From: JAGQOZ01 sp041399205
GTDB taxonomy: Bacteria > Planctomycetota > Planctomycetia > Pirellulales > Pirellulaceae
Length of the DNA stretch: 64,000 nucleotides
NCBI GenBank assembly: GCA_041399205.1
Contig: JAWKTK010000006.1
Coordinates: 186,001-250,000 of the forward strand
Direction: 5' to 3'
Part shown: piece by piece, positions 1-9,162 of the stretch
Position numbering within the stretch: the stretch's first letter is position 1
How the letters are laid out: the number at the start of each line of letters is the position of its first letter
Notes under the pieces: generated by a model
Database searches by the model: none
The model's input: the letters and a program-made list of their open reading frames with translations, nothing else
Told to the model about the DNA's origin: nothing
Program-made: the position numbers and the translations under genes

Positions 1-188
1 TACTCAACCAGCCATAAGGATGTTCAGACATATTCGAATTCAATTCCGTGCGACCAGCGCCGCGCCACTCGCTAGTTGCGAAATAGAAATAACAGGCCAA
101 AGAAACACAAAGCGCGAATTTCAGATGATAAACCGCTACGCGCGAATCCACAACGCGGACTCGTTACGCAGAAGTACGAATCGAGACG

Positions 189-1409
189 CTATGATTCGGA
201 ACTGGCAGCGGCAATCCGTTTCGCCAAAACGGCCATGCGTTTCTTTTGGCGTCGATACACAATCAGAGTGGCAGCTTCGTCGCCAAAGTTTCGACAAGCG
301 TTCTGCAGTTGATTCGGATCGATTTCCACGCTTCGCTTTTTGACTTCCAACCGACCGATTCTTCGTTTTTTGAGCAATTGACGCAACGCTTTTTCTCGGT
401 ACGGCAGACATTCCGTCACTTCAAACGCAGACAACAAAGGATGCGTCACGGCCTGATTTCCCGTCAAATATCCGCCGCCCGGAATCAACCGTTGGAGCCG
501 CAACTTCGCCGCCAAGGCACCGGGCAAAGACGACGCCAAAACGGTCGGATGCGGTTCATAGATAAATCGACCTGGCGAATCGGCCAAATCGACTTGTTGG
601 TGCGGATCGCCAGCAAAAGAAACCGCCTTCCCGGCATCATCCACTAGCGTTGCCAATCGCGATGCAGATTCGTGACGCAGCGAACCAAACCAAGCCACCA
701 ACTGCAAGCATTCTCGTTTTCGTCCGATCCATTCCAATTGCGATTCTGCCGTCCAATGATCGGGCACAACCGTGGCTGGTGCCAGTTTGATGGCGGCGTT
801 TGCATTTATGCTCAACAACCGGTCAATCACTTCCAGCGGTGGCGAAAATGTTGCAAGCTAACGGTACGATTCGCCGTTTTCGACAGTTCGACGATCGGGA
901 TCCATGTGCCACGCATCCAATTGTGCAACGTCAAACGTTGTGACATCTTGTTGACACACGCGAACGCGCCCCTGCGAATTCAAAGTGGCTAATTTCGCGT
1001 GCAGTGGATCTATGTCTACCGCCATGACGTGGGGCACCGTTCGAGAGATGGCCATCGCATCGCCGCCGATACCGCTGCACAAATCAGCTGCTTGCTGGCA
1101 ACCCGCAAACCGCTCGGCCTTGTAGCCAGCAATCCATTCGTCCGACGCTTGTTCCATTCCCTTTTCCGTGAACCACATTTCACTGGGATTGGCAAACTTG
1201 CGTCCCGCTTTGTGACGCCATTCCGCTTGTTGCACGACTAGCCGAGTTCGTGCTGGGCCGATTTCGCGGCGCAACTGCTGCAACGTTGCCAGGTCGAGTG
1301 GCGTTGTATCGGCGGCAACTTGAGACAGAGTTGATCGTCCTTCGCGTCCCACCAGCCAGGCCCAGTCATTATTCCAGGTCGATAGGTTGTGTTCTGCAGA
1401 ATCGAGCAT
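189..1409 (-). pseudogene. THUMP-like class I SAM methyltransferase, interrupted by an in-frame TAG
   Basis: One continuous frame of 407 codons encodes a class I SAM-dependent methyltransferase with a C-terminal THUMP-like domain. A Rossmann SAM-binding motif (ADLCSGIGGDA) lies near residue 110, followed by the acidic strand end VDIDP and the motif MDPDRR typical of this family. The frame is broken only by TAG at 858-860, after MDPDRRTVENGESYR. Reading resumes in the same frame with LATFSPPLEVIDRLL, matching the SPPL motif expected there, and continues to EWIGRKRECLQ. A single CAG-to-TAG change would explain it. I chose the start at 1409 (MLDSAEHN) because the longer frame runs into the terminator of the preceding gene. 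It could be a true nonsense mutation, a read-through gene or a base error. The substrate is unknown. Confidence 0.75.
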
Positions 1410-1474
1410 CAGTAGGTCCGTTCCGATCGAGCGCGAAGGAGATGATAAGCGGCAACGCAAATATCTAACGAAAA

Positions 1475-1505
1475 AAGCGAATGGACCGCCAGGACCCATT
1501 CGCTT
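1475..1505 (-). terminator. Rho-independent terminator of the giant PPC-domain protein gene
   Basis: A perfect 10-bp stem (AAGCGAATGG with CCATTCGCTT, 11-base loop) lies about 30 bases past the stop of the minus-strand gene ending at 1536. On the minus strand it is followed by a run of six T. It also shows that the methyltransferase gene has to start downstream of it. Confidence 0.8.
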
Positions 1506-1535
1506 GCTCAATTGTTGTTGACGAATGTTTTTCGC

Positions 1536-4400
1536 TCAAAAACCTACGAATTCTACTGCGTACTCGCCGGTATATTCATTCGAATTCGCAGCTACCACCA
1601 AATAGTATTCCGCGCCCGGTTCTAGCATGCCGATTTCGCCCGTGGCCGGATCCAACATAGTCACTTCAGTGCCGTCCGCATCCAGCAACGTTACTTGGAT
1701 ATTCGAATGATCGACGGCCGTAGCAAATACGAATCGAGTGGTGGCGACAAATCGAAAGACATCTCGATCTCCCGCTTCGTCAATGAAACTACGAATCGAA
1801 AGTGGGATACCGGGTTCGATCCGCAATGTTGTCGCGCTTTCGCCCAAGTCGTCCGCATGGGGATCTTCGCCAAACACTAGGTCGACCACTTCCCAGGGTT
1901 CAATCGGACCGGGATCAACCGGATCAACCGGATCAACCGGATCAACCGGATCAACCGGATCGATCGGATCGATCGGGTCCACCGGGTCCACCGGATCGAC
2001 AATCACGGCATCCGGAGCGACAAACAAATCGACGCGGTATTCACCAGTCTGTGCCATTTCAGATTCCGAAACGGCCAAGTAATAGGTGTCACCCACCACA
2101 ACTTCGACGCCCGGCAAGCTATGTGGCCCTGAAAAAACATCTGCACCGGTTGCATCCAACAGAGACAGCCAAACGCCCGCGTCCGTCCCCATGAAGAACG
2201 ATTCGGCAAAAACCATATTGCCTTCGGCCACAAACTGGAAGACGTCGACATCGCCGGCTTGGTCCACATTGGAAACGATCACGGCAATCTGTTCGCGGAA
2301 TAGATCTATGAAATCAATTGGTGTGGCGTCTTCGCCAAGCTGATCTACATGAATGTCATTCCCCAATTCGGCGTCCACCGGAGGATTGAACGGATCGTTC
2401 GGATCAGGATCAATCGGGTCAATCACAACATGAGGACCAACAAAATAACGAGCGACATATTGTCCTGTTCCTGATTCGAATGCTTGGATGGAAACATAAT
2501 ACGTGCCGGCTTCGTCCAGCATCGCATCCAGCAGCATCGGACCTTCGCCCAGCAATTCTCCCGTTTCCGAATAGACTTGGATCAACGGTTCAAAACCGCC
2601 GTCCGGCGCAATGACTTCCATCTGCAACCAAGATGGTTGGTCCGTGTGGAACTGAAACACATCCACATCGCCAAGGTCATCGATGAAGGAACTAAACTGT
2701 CCCGCTTCGGGCCAAAAATCGAGGAACGGCAATTGGGACGCACCAGAATCTAACGTGCTGCCGTGCGGATCTTCACCTAGATCAGAATCAGCGTCAGGAA
2801 ATTCACCGGTGTCAGGATCCGGATCTGGGTCAACCACGATCAGATCAACAAGAACTCCCAGTTGATATTGCCCCGTTGCGTCGGCAACTTCTCCGTCTGG
2901 CCCCATCATCTGACGAACGGATATGTAGTACGTCTCTCCCACTTCGACGGGAACACCGAGCCAAGCCGTTTCACCCTGATACAACACGTCGCCATTGGCG
3001 TTTTGCAGCATCAGCTCCAATTGTAGTTGCCCATCGTAGGCAAACGCATCGGCTTGGACCCAGGAACCGGTTGACGTGAATTCGAAGACGTCAATATCGT
3101 TCGCTTCGTCGATAAACGAATCGACCACCGTGTAACCATCTACCGTTAACTTGGTCGCGTCATTCGGCGAATCCCCATGAATGTCTTCACCCAACGCCGA
3201 ATCAGGAGCTGGTCGCCACGGTTCGTCCGGAATGAACTGGTGGATCAGATGAAACAGGTATTCGCCCGTTTCACCCGTGGAACTGGAAACCGTCACAAAA
3301 TAAGTTGCTCCCGTTTCCAAGAAATACAACCCCGGTCCGGCAGGCTGACCTTCTTCCACATCCCAAGCGTTAGGAACGACCGCTCCATCTTGATCTAATA
3401 CTTGCAAGTTGAAATTTTGCACCGGATCAAAAACATCGACCAGCAGTTCTGTGGACTGAGCCACAAATTGGAAGGAATCCACATCGCCTGGTGTGTCGAT
3501 ACCCGAATTCAAAATGACCGCTCCGCCCGCGAAGTCCAATCGAGTTGCATTGTCGCCAATCTGATCGGCATGCGCATCTCGTCCAACCTGATCGATATCG
3601 TCCGGCGGTGGGTCACCTACCATGCGAATCTGTAAATCATACAACCCTTGATCGGCTGCATCCAACGCGTTGACGGAAAAGAAGAATTCGTCTCCTTCGT
3701 TGGCAAAGAAGACCACTCCATTGTCCGCGTCACCAGCCAGTAGCTGCTCATGATTCGCATCAAACAAATGGACCGCCAAACTAGCCGCCGGCAGCGAATC
3801 GGCTTCCACATCGGCTGGAGGTGCTGAATCAGTCAGATACGTGCCCGCCTGGAAGGCCAGCAGCATGTCACTGGTATCGAATTCGCCATCACCCGTCCAG
3901 TCACCGTGTTCCCAAGCAGAATTGTTGGGAATGTTGTCTTCGTAGTGACCAAATTTGAAGACTTGGATCAGGTCGGCAGAATCAAATTGGCCGTCCCCAT
4001 TACTGTCACCCACAATCGGCGGCACGTCGCCCGTTTCCAAATTCGCATCGGTGTCAATGGTTCGAACCATCTGGCCCTGCAACACGTAATTGCCACTTTC
4101 CGGTGCGATGAAGTGAAACGCATCCGTGTCGCCAGCCGAGTCAATAAACGACACCATTTCCATACCGTCAGCGGCCAAATCCATTCGCAACTGCGTAGCC
4201 AAGTCTCCGATCTGATCGGCATGCAAATCACTGCCCCATGACGAATCAGCTTGCGCCACCATGGCTTGAAATATGGCCGGATCCACCATCATGCCACTCG
4301 CGTCCAGCACTCGACGTTCTTCCAAATTTTCCACGCCAGAGAATTTTCGCTGTATGACACTTCGACGCTTCTTCCTACGACTGATAAACCGCTTCAACAT
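1536..4400 (-). CDS. Giant secreted protein with pre-peptidase C-terminal (PPC-like) repeats and a dockerin-like calcium region
   Basis: A 954-residue exported surface protein. The N-terminus is very basic (FISRRKKRR), then has the planctomycete signature LEERRVLDAS at residues 26-35. About residues 125-195 hold two calcium-loop repeats of dockerin/EF-hand type (GDSNGDGQFDSADL and GDWTGDGEFDTSDM). The rest is made of at least six related beta-sandwich repeats of the pre-peptidase C-terminal kind, each with a stretch like DIDVFEF, DVDVFQF or DRDVFRF followed by AGTYYVSI or GAEYYLVV. A Pro-Asp-Val spacer precedes the last repeat. No catalytic domain is visible, so a structural or adhesive role is inferred. 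The start is supported by GGAAGA upstream. A sigma-factor gene lies just upstream on the same strand. Confidence 0.85.
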   Translation of the reverse strand: MLKRFISRRKKRRSVIQRKFSGVENLEERRVLDASGMMVDPAIFQAMVAQADSSWGSDLHADQIGDLATQLRMDLAADGMEMVSFIDSAGDTDAFHFIAPESGNYVLQGQMVRTIDTDANLETGDVPPIVGDSNGDGQFDSADLIQVFKFGHYEDNIPNNSAWEHGDWTGDGEFDTSDMLLAFQAGTYLTDSAPPADVEADSLPAASLAVHLFDANHEQLLAGDADNGVVFFANEGDEFFFSVNALDAADQGLYDLQIRMVGDPPPDDIDQVGRDAHADQIGDNATRLDFAGGAVILNSGIDTPGDVDSFQFVAQSTELLVDVFDPVQNFNLQVLDQDGAVVPNAWDVEEGQPAGPGLYFLETGATYFVTVSSSTGETGEYLFHLIHQFIPDEPWRPAPDSALGEDIHGDSPNDATKLTVDGYTVVDSFIDEANDIDVFEFTSTGSWVQADAFAYDGQLQLELMLQNANGDVLYQGETAWLGVPVEVGETYYISVRQMMGPDGEVADATGQYQLGVLVDLIVVDPDPDPDTGEFPDADSDLGEDPHGSTLDSGASQLPFLDFWPEAGQFSSFIDDLGDVDVFQFHTDQPSWLQMEVIAPDGGFEPLIQVYSETGELLGEGPMLLDAMLDEAGTYYVSIQAFESGTGQYVARYFVGPHVVIDPIDPDPNDPFNPPVDAELGNDIHVDQLGEDATPIDFIDLFREQIAVIVSNVDQAGDVDVFQFVAEGNMVFAESFFMGTDAGVWLSLLDATGADVFSGPHSLPGVEVVVGDTYYLAVSESEMAQTGEYRVDLFVAPDAVIVDPVDPVDPIDPIDPVDPVDPVDPVDPVDPGPIEPWEVVDLVFGEDPHADDLGESATTLRIEPGIPLSIRSFIDEAGDRDVFRFVATTRFVFATAVDHSNIQVTLLDADGTEVTMLDPATGEIGMLEPGAEYYLVVAANSNEYTGEYAVEFVGF
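1905..2000 (-). repeat. 9-bp tandem repeat encoding a Val-Asp-Pro spacer
   Basis: Inside the giant PPC protein, the 9-base unit GGATCAACC (plus strand) is repeated in tandem and then degenerates to GGATCGATC and GGGTCCACC variants. Each unit encodes one VDP or IDP triplet (residues about 800-831). It forms a flexible acidic, proline-rich linker and is a likely site of length variation between strains. Confidence 0.85.
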
Positions 4401-4544
4401 TTCAATCTTCCTAAACTAAAAACCCACGAAGAAGCCCAGGCGGACAACAAACTGCTCGATCGGCAAAACTACACAATGGTTCTGTGACAAGACACGTTTC
4501 ACTGCCAGAAACTGGAAATTTATCGCAAACAACGGCAGAGACCG

Positions 4545-5218
4545 CTAGGAAAGCAATGTCAGCAGGTCAGCACATTCCTGCTCAATTTCCGCATGCGAAC
4601 CAGGGTGATGAAACTGGACGGTATCGAATAGGGCCTCGCGAAATTCTTTCCTGGCGACGGCATACTGACGATGCATATGCGTGACGTCCTGATTTAACTT
4701 AGCGGCAACTTCGCGAATCGGGAGCCCTTCTTGAAAGCGGAGCCGCAAGATTTCCACTCGCAGCACCGCCTCTGCGCCCTCTTGTTCGGCTCGTTTTACT
4801 TGCAAGCAGGCGGCTTCTTTCATGATGGAACGAGCCCATTCGCGGTCGAAGGCTTTGGACAGGCTGCTATCGTCGGTCGGCACGCCGGCCAGGCCATTTC
4901 TGGTTCCGTGTTCTGGGGTTTACGATGCCGTTCTTCAATTCGCAGTGCAACGTTACGCACAACACCGTACAAGTAGGTTCGAAACTTCGCTCGTTCTGGA
5001 TCTACTCGTTCCAAAGCTCCGTTCGGCTTCAAGCATTCGACAAACACTTCTTGAAGCGCGTCATCCAGGAAAGCAATCCAAGTTGATTGACGCCAGCGTT
5101 TGGCTAGATACGCGCGAATCACGGGTGCGTAACGCTGTGCAAATTCGGCTCGGTCCGTCGATTCGCCCGAAGTCGCTCGACTTATCAACGACCACCAAGT
5201 TTCGTGAATTTCCGACAT
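4545..5218 (-). pseudogene. ECF-type RNA polymerase sigma factor, frameshifted
   Basis: Two overlapping frames together make one extracytoplasmic-function sigma factor. The first (from 5218) carries the region-2 helices (YAPVIRAYLAKRW, DDALQEVFVECL, FRTYLYGVVRNVAL). The second (in frame from about 4883 to the stop at 4545) carries FDREWARSIMKEA and the region-4 helix-turn-helix LRFQEGLPIREVAAKLN. The total length is one base short of a multiple of three, so one deleted base around 4870-4900 explains the break. The linker between the halves is the most variable part of the family. The gene lies directly upstream of the giant PPC protein on the same strand, but no anti-sigma factor is next to it. 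A base error is as likely as a real lesion. Confidence 0.75.
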
Positions 5219-5269
5219 ACATCACTCGCTTCCGCGCAATATGTTTTAGCCCAACAGCAACCAAAAACG

Positions 5270-5455
5270 CTACGCGTCTTCCATAAGGTTACGAATCCTT
5301 TTCATGCGAGTCATTAATGACGCGTCGCCGGATCCACAACCTTGACAGGCAAAAGACACTTGCCACCAGCCACTCAGCTTATTCGCATGGTGATCATTTT
5401 TGCCGATGGGATCAAGCAGGAATCGCCAAGAAATGGAACAGTTCGGACAGTTCAC
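5270..5455 (-). CDS. Small protein with two Cys pairs (possible zinc ribbon)
   Basis: A possible 61-residue protein starting at a GTG codon, with CPNC near its start and CQGCG in the middle, the spacing of a small zinc ribbon. The rest is basic (MTRMKRIRNL). It sits between the sigma factor and the Gly/Tyr-rich protein. No clear ribosome-binding site is visible, and the longer frame overlaps a terminator, so the start is uncertain. I do not recognise the family. Confidence 0.35.
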   Translation of the reverse strand: MNCPNCSISWRFLLDPIGKNDHHANKLSGWWQVSFACQGCGSGDASLMTRMKRIRNLMEDA

Positions 5456-5472
5456 AGAAGTCCAAAAAGCGA

Positions 5473-5499
5473 AACGGCCTGTGAAAACCACAGGCCGTT
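5473..5499 (-). terminator. Rho-independent terminator of the Gly/Tyr-rich protein gene
   Basis: An 11-bp perfect stem (AACGGCCTGTG with CACAGGCCGTT) with a 5-base loop, followed on the minus strand by TCGCTTTTT, lies about 30 bases past the stop at 5531. Confidence 0.8.
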
Positions 5500-5530
5500 G
5501 GATGGATTCGCCCCAATTTCACTCGGCGAA

Positions 5531-5923
5531 CTAGAAGTTGATGTACAACCCAAAGCCGCTGCGACCGCCGCCATAGCGAGACCCATAGGACGGCCCGTAA
5601 GCCCGACCATAACCGTATCCACCACCGTATCCACCACCGTAGCCATAGCCCATTCCGCCACCGCCGTAATAGGCTCGACGAGGTGCGTGATGATGATGGT
5701 GATGTCGAACCGGCGGTGCGTAACCATAGCCATATCCGTAGCCGCCACCATAACCGCAGCCCACCAACATCATGTCCGGCGAATCTGCCGTTGCCGACAT
5801 GCCCCAAGCCGCTTGTGCCAACGATTCGTCTAACACCAACGAATCGACCTGATCCGCCGCAGCAGACCCTTGCAACAAACCAACCATGCCCAAACAAGCC
5901 ATCAAAATTGTTGTTCGTACCAT
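5531..5923 (-). CDS. Secreted Gly/Tyr/His-rich low-complexity protein
   Basis: A 130-residue exported protein. I chose the start at 5923 (MVRTTILMACLG) because CAGGAG lies at the right distance and a signal peptide ending in GSAAA follows. The mature part has a short acidic region (VDSLVLDESLAQAA), then alternates Gly-Gly-Tyr and Gly-Tyr dipeptides, contains a natural run of six histidines flanked by PPVR and APRR, and ends GFGLYINF. Such composition suits a metal-binding, matrix or cell-wall-associated protein. No enzyme domain is visible. It has its own terminator, so it is probably a single-gene unit. Confidence 0.8.
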   Translation of the reverse strand: MVRTTILMACLGMVGLLQGSAAADQVDSLVLDESLAQAAWGMSATADSPDMMLVGCGYGGGYGYGYGYAPPVRHHHHHHAPRRAYYGGGGMGYGYGGGYGGGYGYGRAYGPSYGSRYGGGRSGFGLYINF

Positions 5924-6219
5924 ATGAAAAACTCCTGACGCAAAAAGAAGGAAATCGGATCCGAGGGCCAAAACAGTTTTGCCCCCACCGACAAACGCTC
6001 GATTCTCGAACGTGTCGAATTCCGAAGCCTGCTCAGTTGCAGCGTCCGTGCCAGCACACAGGCACACACAGCAAGTCATTGCTAGATAAGAAGTTACGAA
6101 CACGCGTCATTCGACGAACAAGTAACCATTGCAATCAATGTGACTACAGCGTGATTCGAAGTGATGACAGCCGATCGCCAAATCGGGAACAAAAACCGAA
6201 AAGTACAATCACTTCGAGC

Positions 6220-7200
6220 CTACGCAGCTCGTCGCCTTCGGGAATAACCTACCTGCAGCAACCCTGCTCCCAGAAGCGGAAATACCAACTGTGGCTCCGG
6301 AACGCTTGTCACCGGCCGAGGCCCGCTTTCGTATCCGCCGTCACGAAACGCTACGATCAAATCACTGGAATCAAAATCTCCGTCTCCGTTCCAATCTCCT
6401 TCGGCCCACCCTGAATTGAGAGCAATTCCATCTTCATATTCTGCCGACTGGAAAACTCGCGTCAGATCGGCGGAATCAAAGTAACCGTCCAGATTTGCGT
6501 CGCCAAACCAGGTTTGCTTCACGTCGTGCACCCAGGTGGTTCGATCTTGTTGATCAACTTGACCATCCAAATTCAAATCGTAAATCTCTTTTTGACTGCC
6601 AATGCGCAGCGCCGTTGTCAGCAAGTCAATGTCAGCAATGTCGGCAAATCCACTGGCGTTGATGTCTCCGGCTCGAAGAAAAACCCAATCATCCGTATGA
6701 AACCCAAACGCCGAATCGTTATGTGACTTTGACACACGCACTCGATAAATTGGCTTGTCCGAGCGAATTCCTGCAAAGCCAAATTCCGAATCACCTCCGT
6801 AAAGACCGGCAGTGCCGTCCGTGTAGATTGCCGATCCCAACGACACCGATCGCTGATCAAACGCCTCTACCATGAAGTCAAATCCCCACAGACCAATCAA
6901 CGATATCGGAGGATCAAATGTCGCATTAATCGAAGACGAAGGTTGATCGCCTGCCGTCAAATTGTTTGGTGGACTGCGAATTTCGACTTCGCGAGTAATC
7001 CGATCGTCATCTTCAAATCCGATTCCTAAAGACTGAAATCGGTTTTCTACACGAGCTCCATTCGCTAAGGCTCGTCCGTCTGCGTCCCGCGTGAAATCAA
7101 GCAACACCACGTTCTCGGGAAGGTCCACCGGTTGAATAGATTGAGCCACGCTGAACGAAACGCTGCCAAGCATTACCAAACAGATCAATGAACACTTCAT
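6220..7200 (-). CDS. PEP-CTERM anchored secreted protein with dockerin-like calcium repeats
   Basis: A 326-residue exported protein starting at 7200 (MKCSLICLVMLG), preceded by GAGGG. It has a signal peptide, a beta-rich domain (residues about 25-175), then dockerin-type calcium loops (DLNLDGQVDQQDR, GDANLDGYFDSADLTRVFQ, GDWNGDGDFDSSDLIVAF). It ends with a PEP-CTERM sorting tail: VPEPQ, a hydrophobic helix and RRRRAA. Tails of this type are cut and anchored by the exosortase system. The loops closely resemble those of the giant PPC and CotH proteins here, so this is the house repeat of the organism. The function of the N-terminal domain is unknown. Confidence 0.85.
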   Translation of the reverse strand: MKCSLICLVMLGSVSFSVAQSIQPVDLPENVVLLDFTRDADGRALANGARVENRFQSLGIGFEDDDRITREVEIRSPPNNLTAGDQPSSSINATFDPPISLIGLWGFDFMVEAFDQRSVSLGSAIYTDGTAGLYGGDSEFGFAGIRSDKPIYRVRVSKSHNDSAFGFHTDDWVFLRAGDINASGFADIADIDLLTTALRIGSQKEIYDLNLDGQVDQQDRTTWVHDVKQTWFGDANLDGYFDSADLTRVFQSAEYEDGIALNSGWAEGDWNGDGDFDSSDLIVAFRDGGYESGPRPVTSVPEPQLVFPLLGAGLLQVGYSRRRRAA

Positions 7201-7309
7201 CTGAAAACCCTCGCCGAAAATCACTCAGAAACCGAGCTGTAATTATAGTCATTTCAGGCGTTGAGCGACAATTCATTTCCCATTTTTGACGCGTCGACCG
7301 TAAACAAAA

Positions 7310-7337
7310 ACGGCTCGACATGATTCTGCCGAGCCGT
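7310..7337 (-). terminator. Rho-independent terminator of the di-haem peroxidase gene
   Basis: An 8-bp stem (ACGGCTCG with CGAGCCGT) with a 12-base loop, followed on the minus strand by TTTTTG, lies about 160 bases beyond the peroxidase stop. The stretch between stop and hairpin shows no gene. Confidence 0.7.
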
Positions 7338-7496
7338 CAATTGATTGAATTTTTTCTTGGGCCAACGGTCTGCCTTCCAGCGATAGCAAACCCAGTTTCG
7401 CCAAGTAAATTGAGCACCGTTGATGATCTAATCTTGGCTAACGCGACGAATTCTTGTTGTTCATGTTCTACAAACCATTCGTCAAAACGATCAAGA

Positions 7497-8945
7497 CTAA
7501 AGCGGCAAGCGCCCTGATTCCACTTTCGGGAAATCGCTGGTCAAACCTTCCTTCATGAAGTTCACCAAGTCAGTTTTGTCTTGGTCGGTCAGATCCAGTT
7601 TCTTCATTTTGTCGCTTAGGTAATCGTTCGGGTGACCACCCTTGGCATACCATTCCACAACTTCTTCCAGCGTTTTCTGGCTTCCGTCGTGCATGTAGGG
7701 TGCACTCAGCGCGACATTGCGTACGGTCGGAGTCTTGAAGGCGCCTTTGTCTTTTTCGTCATTGGTGACGACATAGCGTCCTAGGTCTGGTTCGTCCGCG
7801 TCCATGCCCACGCCCAAGTTGTGATACAGTTCGTCAGTGAAATTCGCACCGGCGTGACATGCGGTGCAATTCGCTTTGTCGCTGAAGAATAGATCTCGAC
7901 CTCGCCGAGCACTTTCGGACATCGCCTTCGCACCTTCCACGGCGGTGGTGTAGGCCGCAAACAGTTCGGGATCTTCCTGTTCCAATTCGTCGATTTCGTC
8001 GCCCCAGCTAGATTCAATCGATGTCACTTGTTCAAAGTAATCATACGGCGCGGGCGAAGTCACGATCGCTCGTTCAAACGTGGCAATCGCTTTACCAACG
8101 TTGTCGATATTGACACCTTCACCCGGGAAAATCGCATCGAATTGCATCACATAGCCAGGAATATCCTTGATGGTCTGCACAGCAACGTCGTGCGTGTTTG
8201 CCATTTCAATCGGATTGGCGATCGGACCAACCGCTTGCGCCTCCAACGAATCCGCTCGTCCATCCCAGAACTGCGGACCAGATACAATTCGGTTGTAGCT
8301 AACGGGCGAATTACGGTTTCCTTCTTGCCCTTGTACGCCAACGCCAAATTGCGTGTCTTTGGCGTAGCCAAAATCTGGATGATGGCAACTGGCGCAACTG
8401 ATGGTGTTGTCAGAAGACAAACGAGTGTCAAAGTACAGCTGGCGTCCCAATTCGATTTTGGCTTTGGTCATCGGATTGGCATCCAAACCTTGAATGTTGG
8501 ACGCTGCGGCTGACAATCCCAACGGCAGCGTTGGCTGAATCGGTCGATGGTTTTCTGGCTTCTGCAACCATTCTTGAATCGCCTCATTCGACAAATCACC
8601 GTCGCCGGGAATTCCTGCGGTCAATTCGGCCGCGCCCAACTCCACTTCCACCGGATCTAATGCCGATGTCACGGGATAAGTGACCGTTGCTTCGTCCGCT
8701 TCCGATTCTGCTTCCGACGGCGAATCTTCCACAACGGCTGTCGTCACGGCATCTTGAACGTCTGCATCATCAATGGACGAAACTTCGGCATCGTCCAGTG
8801 ACACTTCTGGAATTTCCAAATCGGCTCCCGTGGCGTTCGAATCGGTCGAATTCGCGTCCCGATCTTCTTTGGGCGCCGGCGAACATCCGACGAAAGCCAC
8901 CAACCCCGCCACGCCAAATGCCAATACTATGCTACGAATCTTCAT
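7497..8945 (-). CDS. Di-haem cytochrome c peroxidase (CcpA/MauG family) lipoprotein
   Basis: A 482-residue exported di-haem protein. The start at 8945 (MKIRSIVLAF) is fixed by a strong GGAGG. The signal peptide ends in a lipobox-like VGC, so it is probably membrane-anchored. A long acidic linker (residues about 25-105) precedes the catalytic part. The two haem motifs are CASCH (about residue 184) and CTACH (about residue 360), each in the usual context (ISCASCHHPDFGYAKD; ANCTACHAGANFTDE). MHDG near residue 420 fits the distal methionine region. The family reduces hydrogen peroxide or performs related periplasmic oxidations with electrons from small cytochromes. It lies downstream of, and in the same direction as, the SUMF1 lipoprotein, but the 217-base gap argues for its own promoter. 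Confidence 0.9.
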   Translation of the reverse strand: MKIRSIVLAFGVAGLVAFVGCSPAPKEDRDANSTDSNATGADLEIPEVSLDDAEVSSIDDADVQDAVTTAVVEDSPSEAESEADEATVTYPVTSALDPVEVELGAAELTAGIPGDGDLSNEAIQEWLQKPENHRPIQPTLPLGLSAAASNIQGLDANPMTKAKIELGRQLYFDTRLSSDNTISCASCHHPDFGYAKDTQFGVGVQGQEGNRNSPVSYNRIVSGPQFWDGRADSLEAQAVGPIANPIEMANTHDVAVQTIKDIPGYVMQFDAIFPGEGVNIDNVGKAIATFERAIVTSPAPYDYFEQVTSIESSWGDEIDELEQEDPELFAAYTTAVEGAKAMSESARRGRDLFFSDKANCTACHAGANFTDELYHNLGVGMDADEPDLGRYVVTNDEKDKGAFKTPTVRNVALSAPYMHDGSQKTLEEVVEWYAKGGHPNDYLSDKMKKLDLTDQDKTDLVNFMKEGLTSDFPKVESGRLPL

Positions 8946-9162
8946 GTATACCTCCGCTTCGTTTCTGTCCATTTCGTGAGATTCATTCTGCGGTTACTGT
9001 GCGGACAAGCTTACTCCGGCAAAAGGCAGGGACCGGAATGCCCACAACTGAATTATTGGTATCTTAGCACCGTTGCCCAGTCATCAAAGCCCCACTCCGT
9101 TCGCGATTTTCCGCGAGTCACCCCTGGCATTCTGGGCCAAACCGTTAACCAAGCGTTAACAC

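Noticed and set aside
858..860. Reassigned TAG codon
   Set aside because: Several genes in the window, including pnp, end at TAG in the expected place, so TAG is used as a stop.
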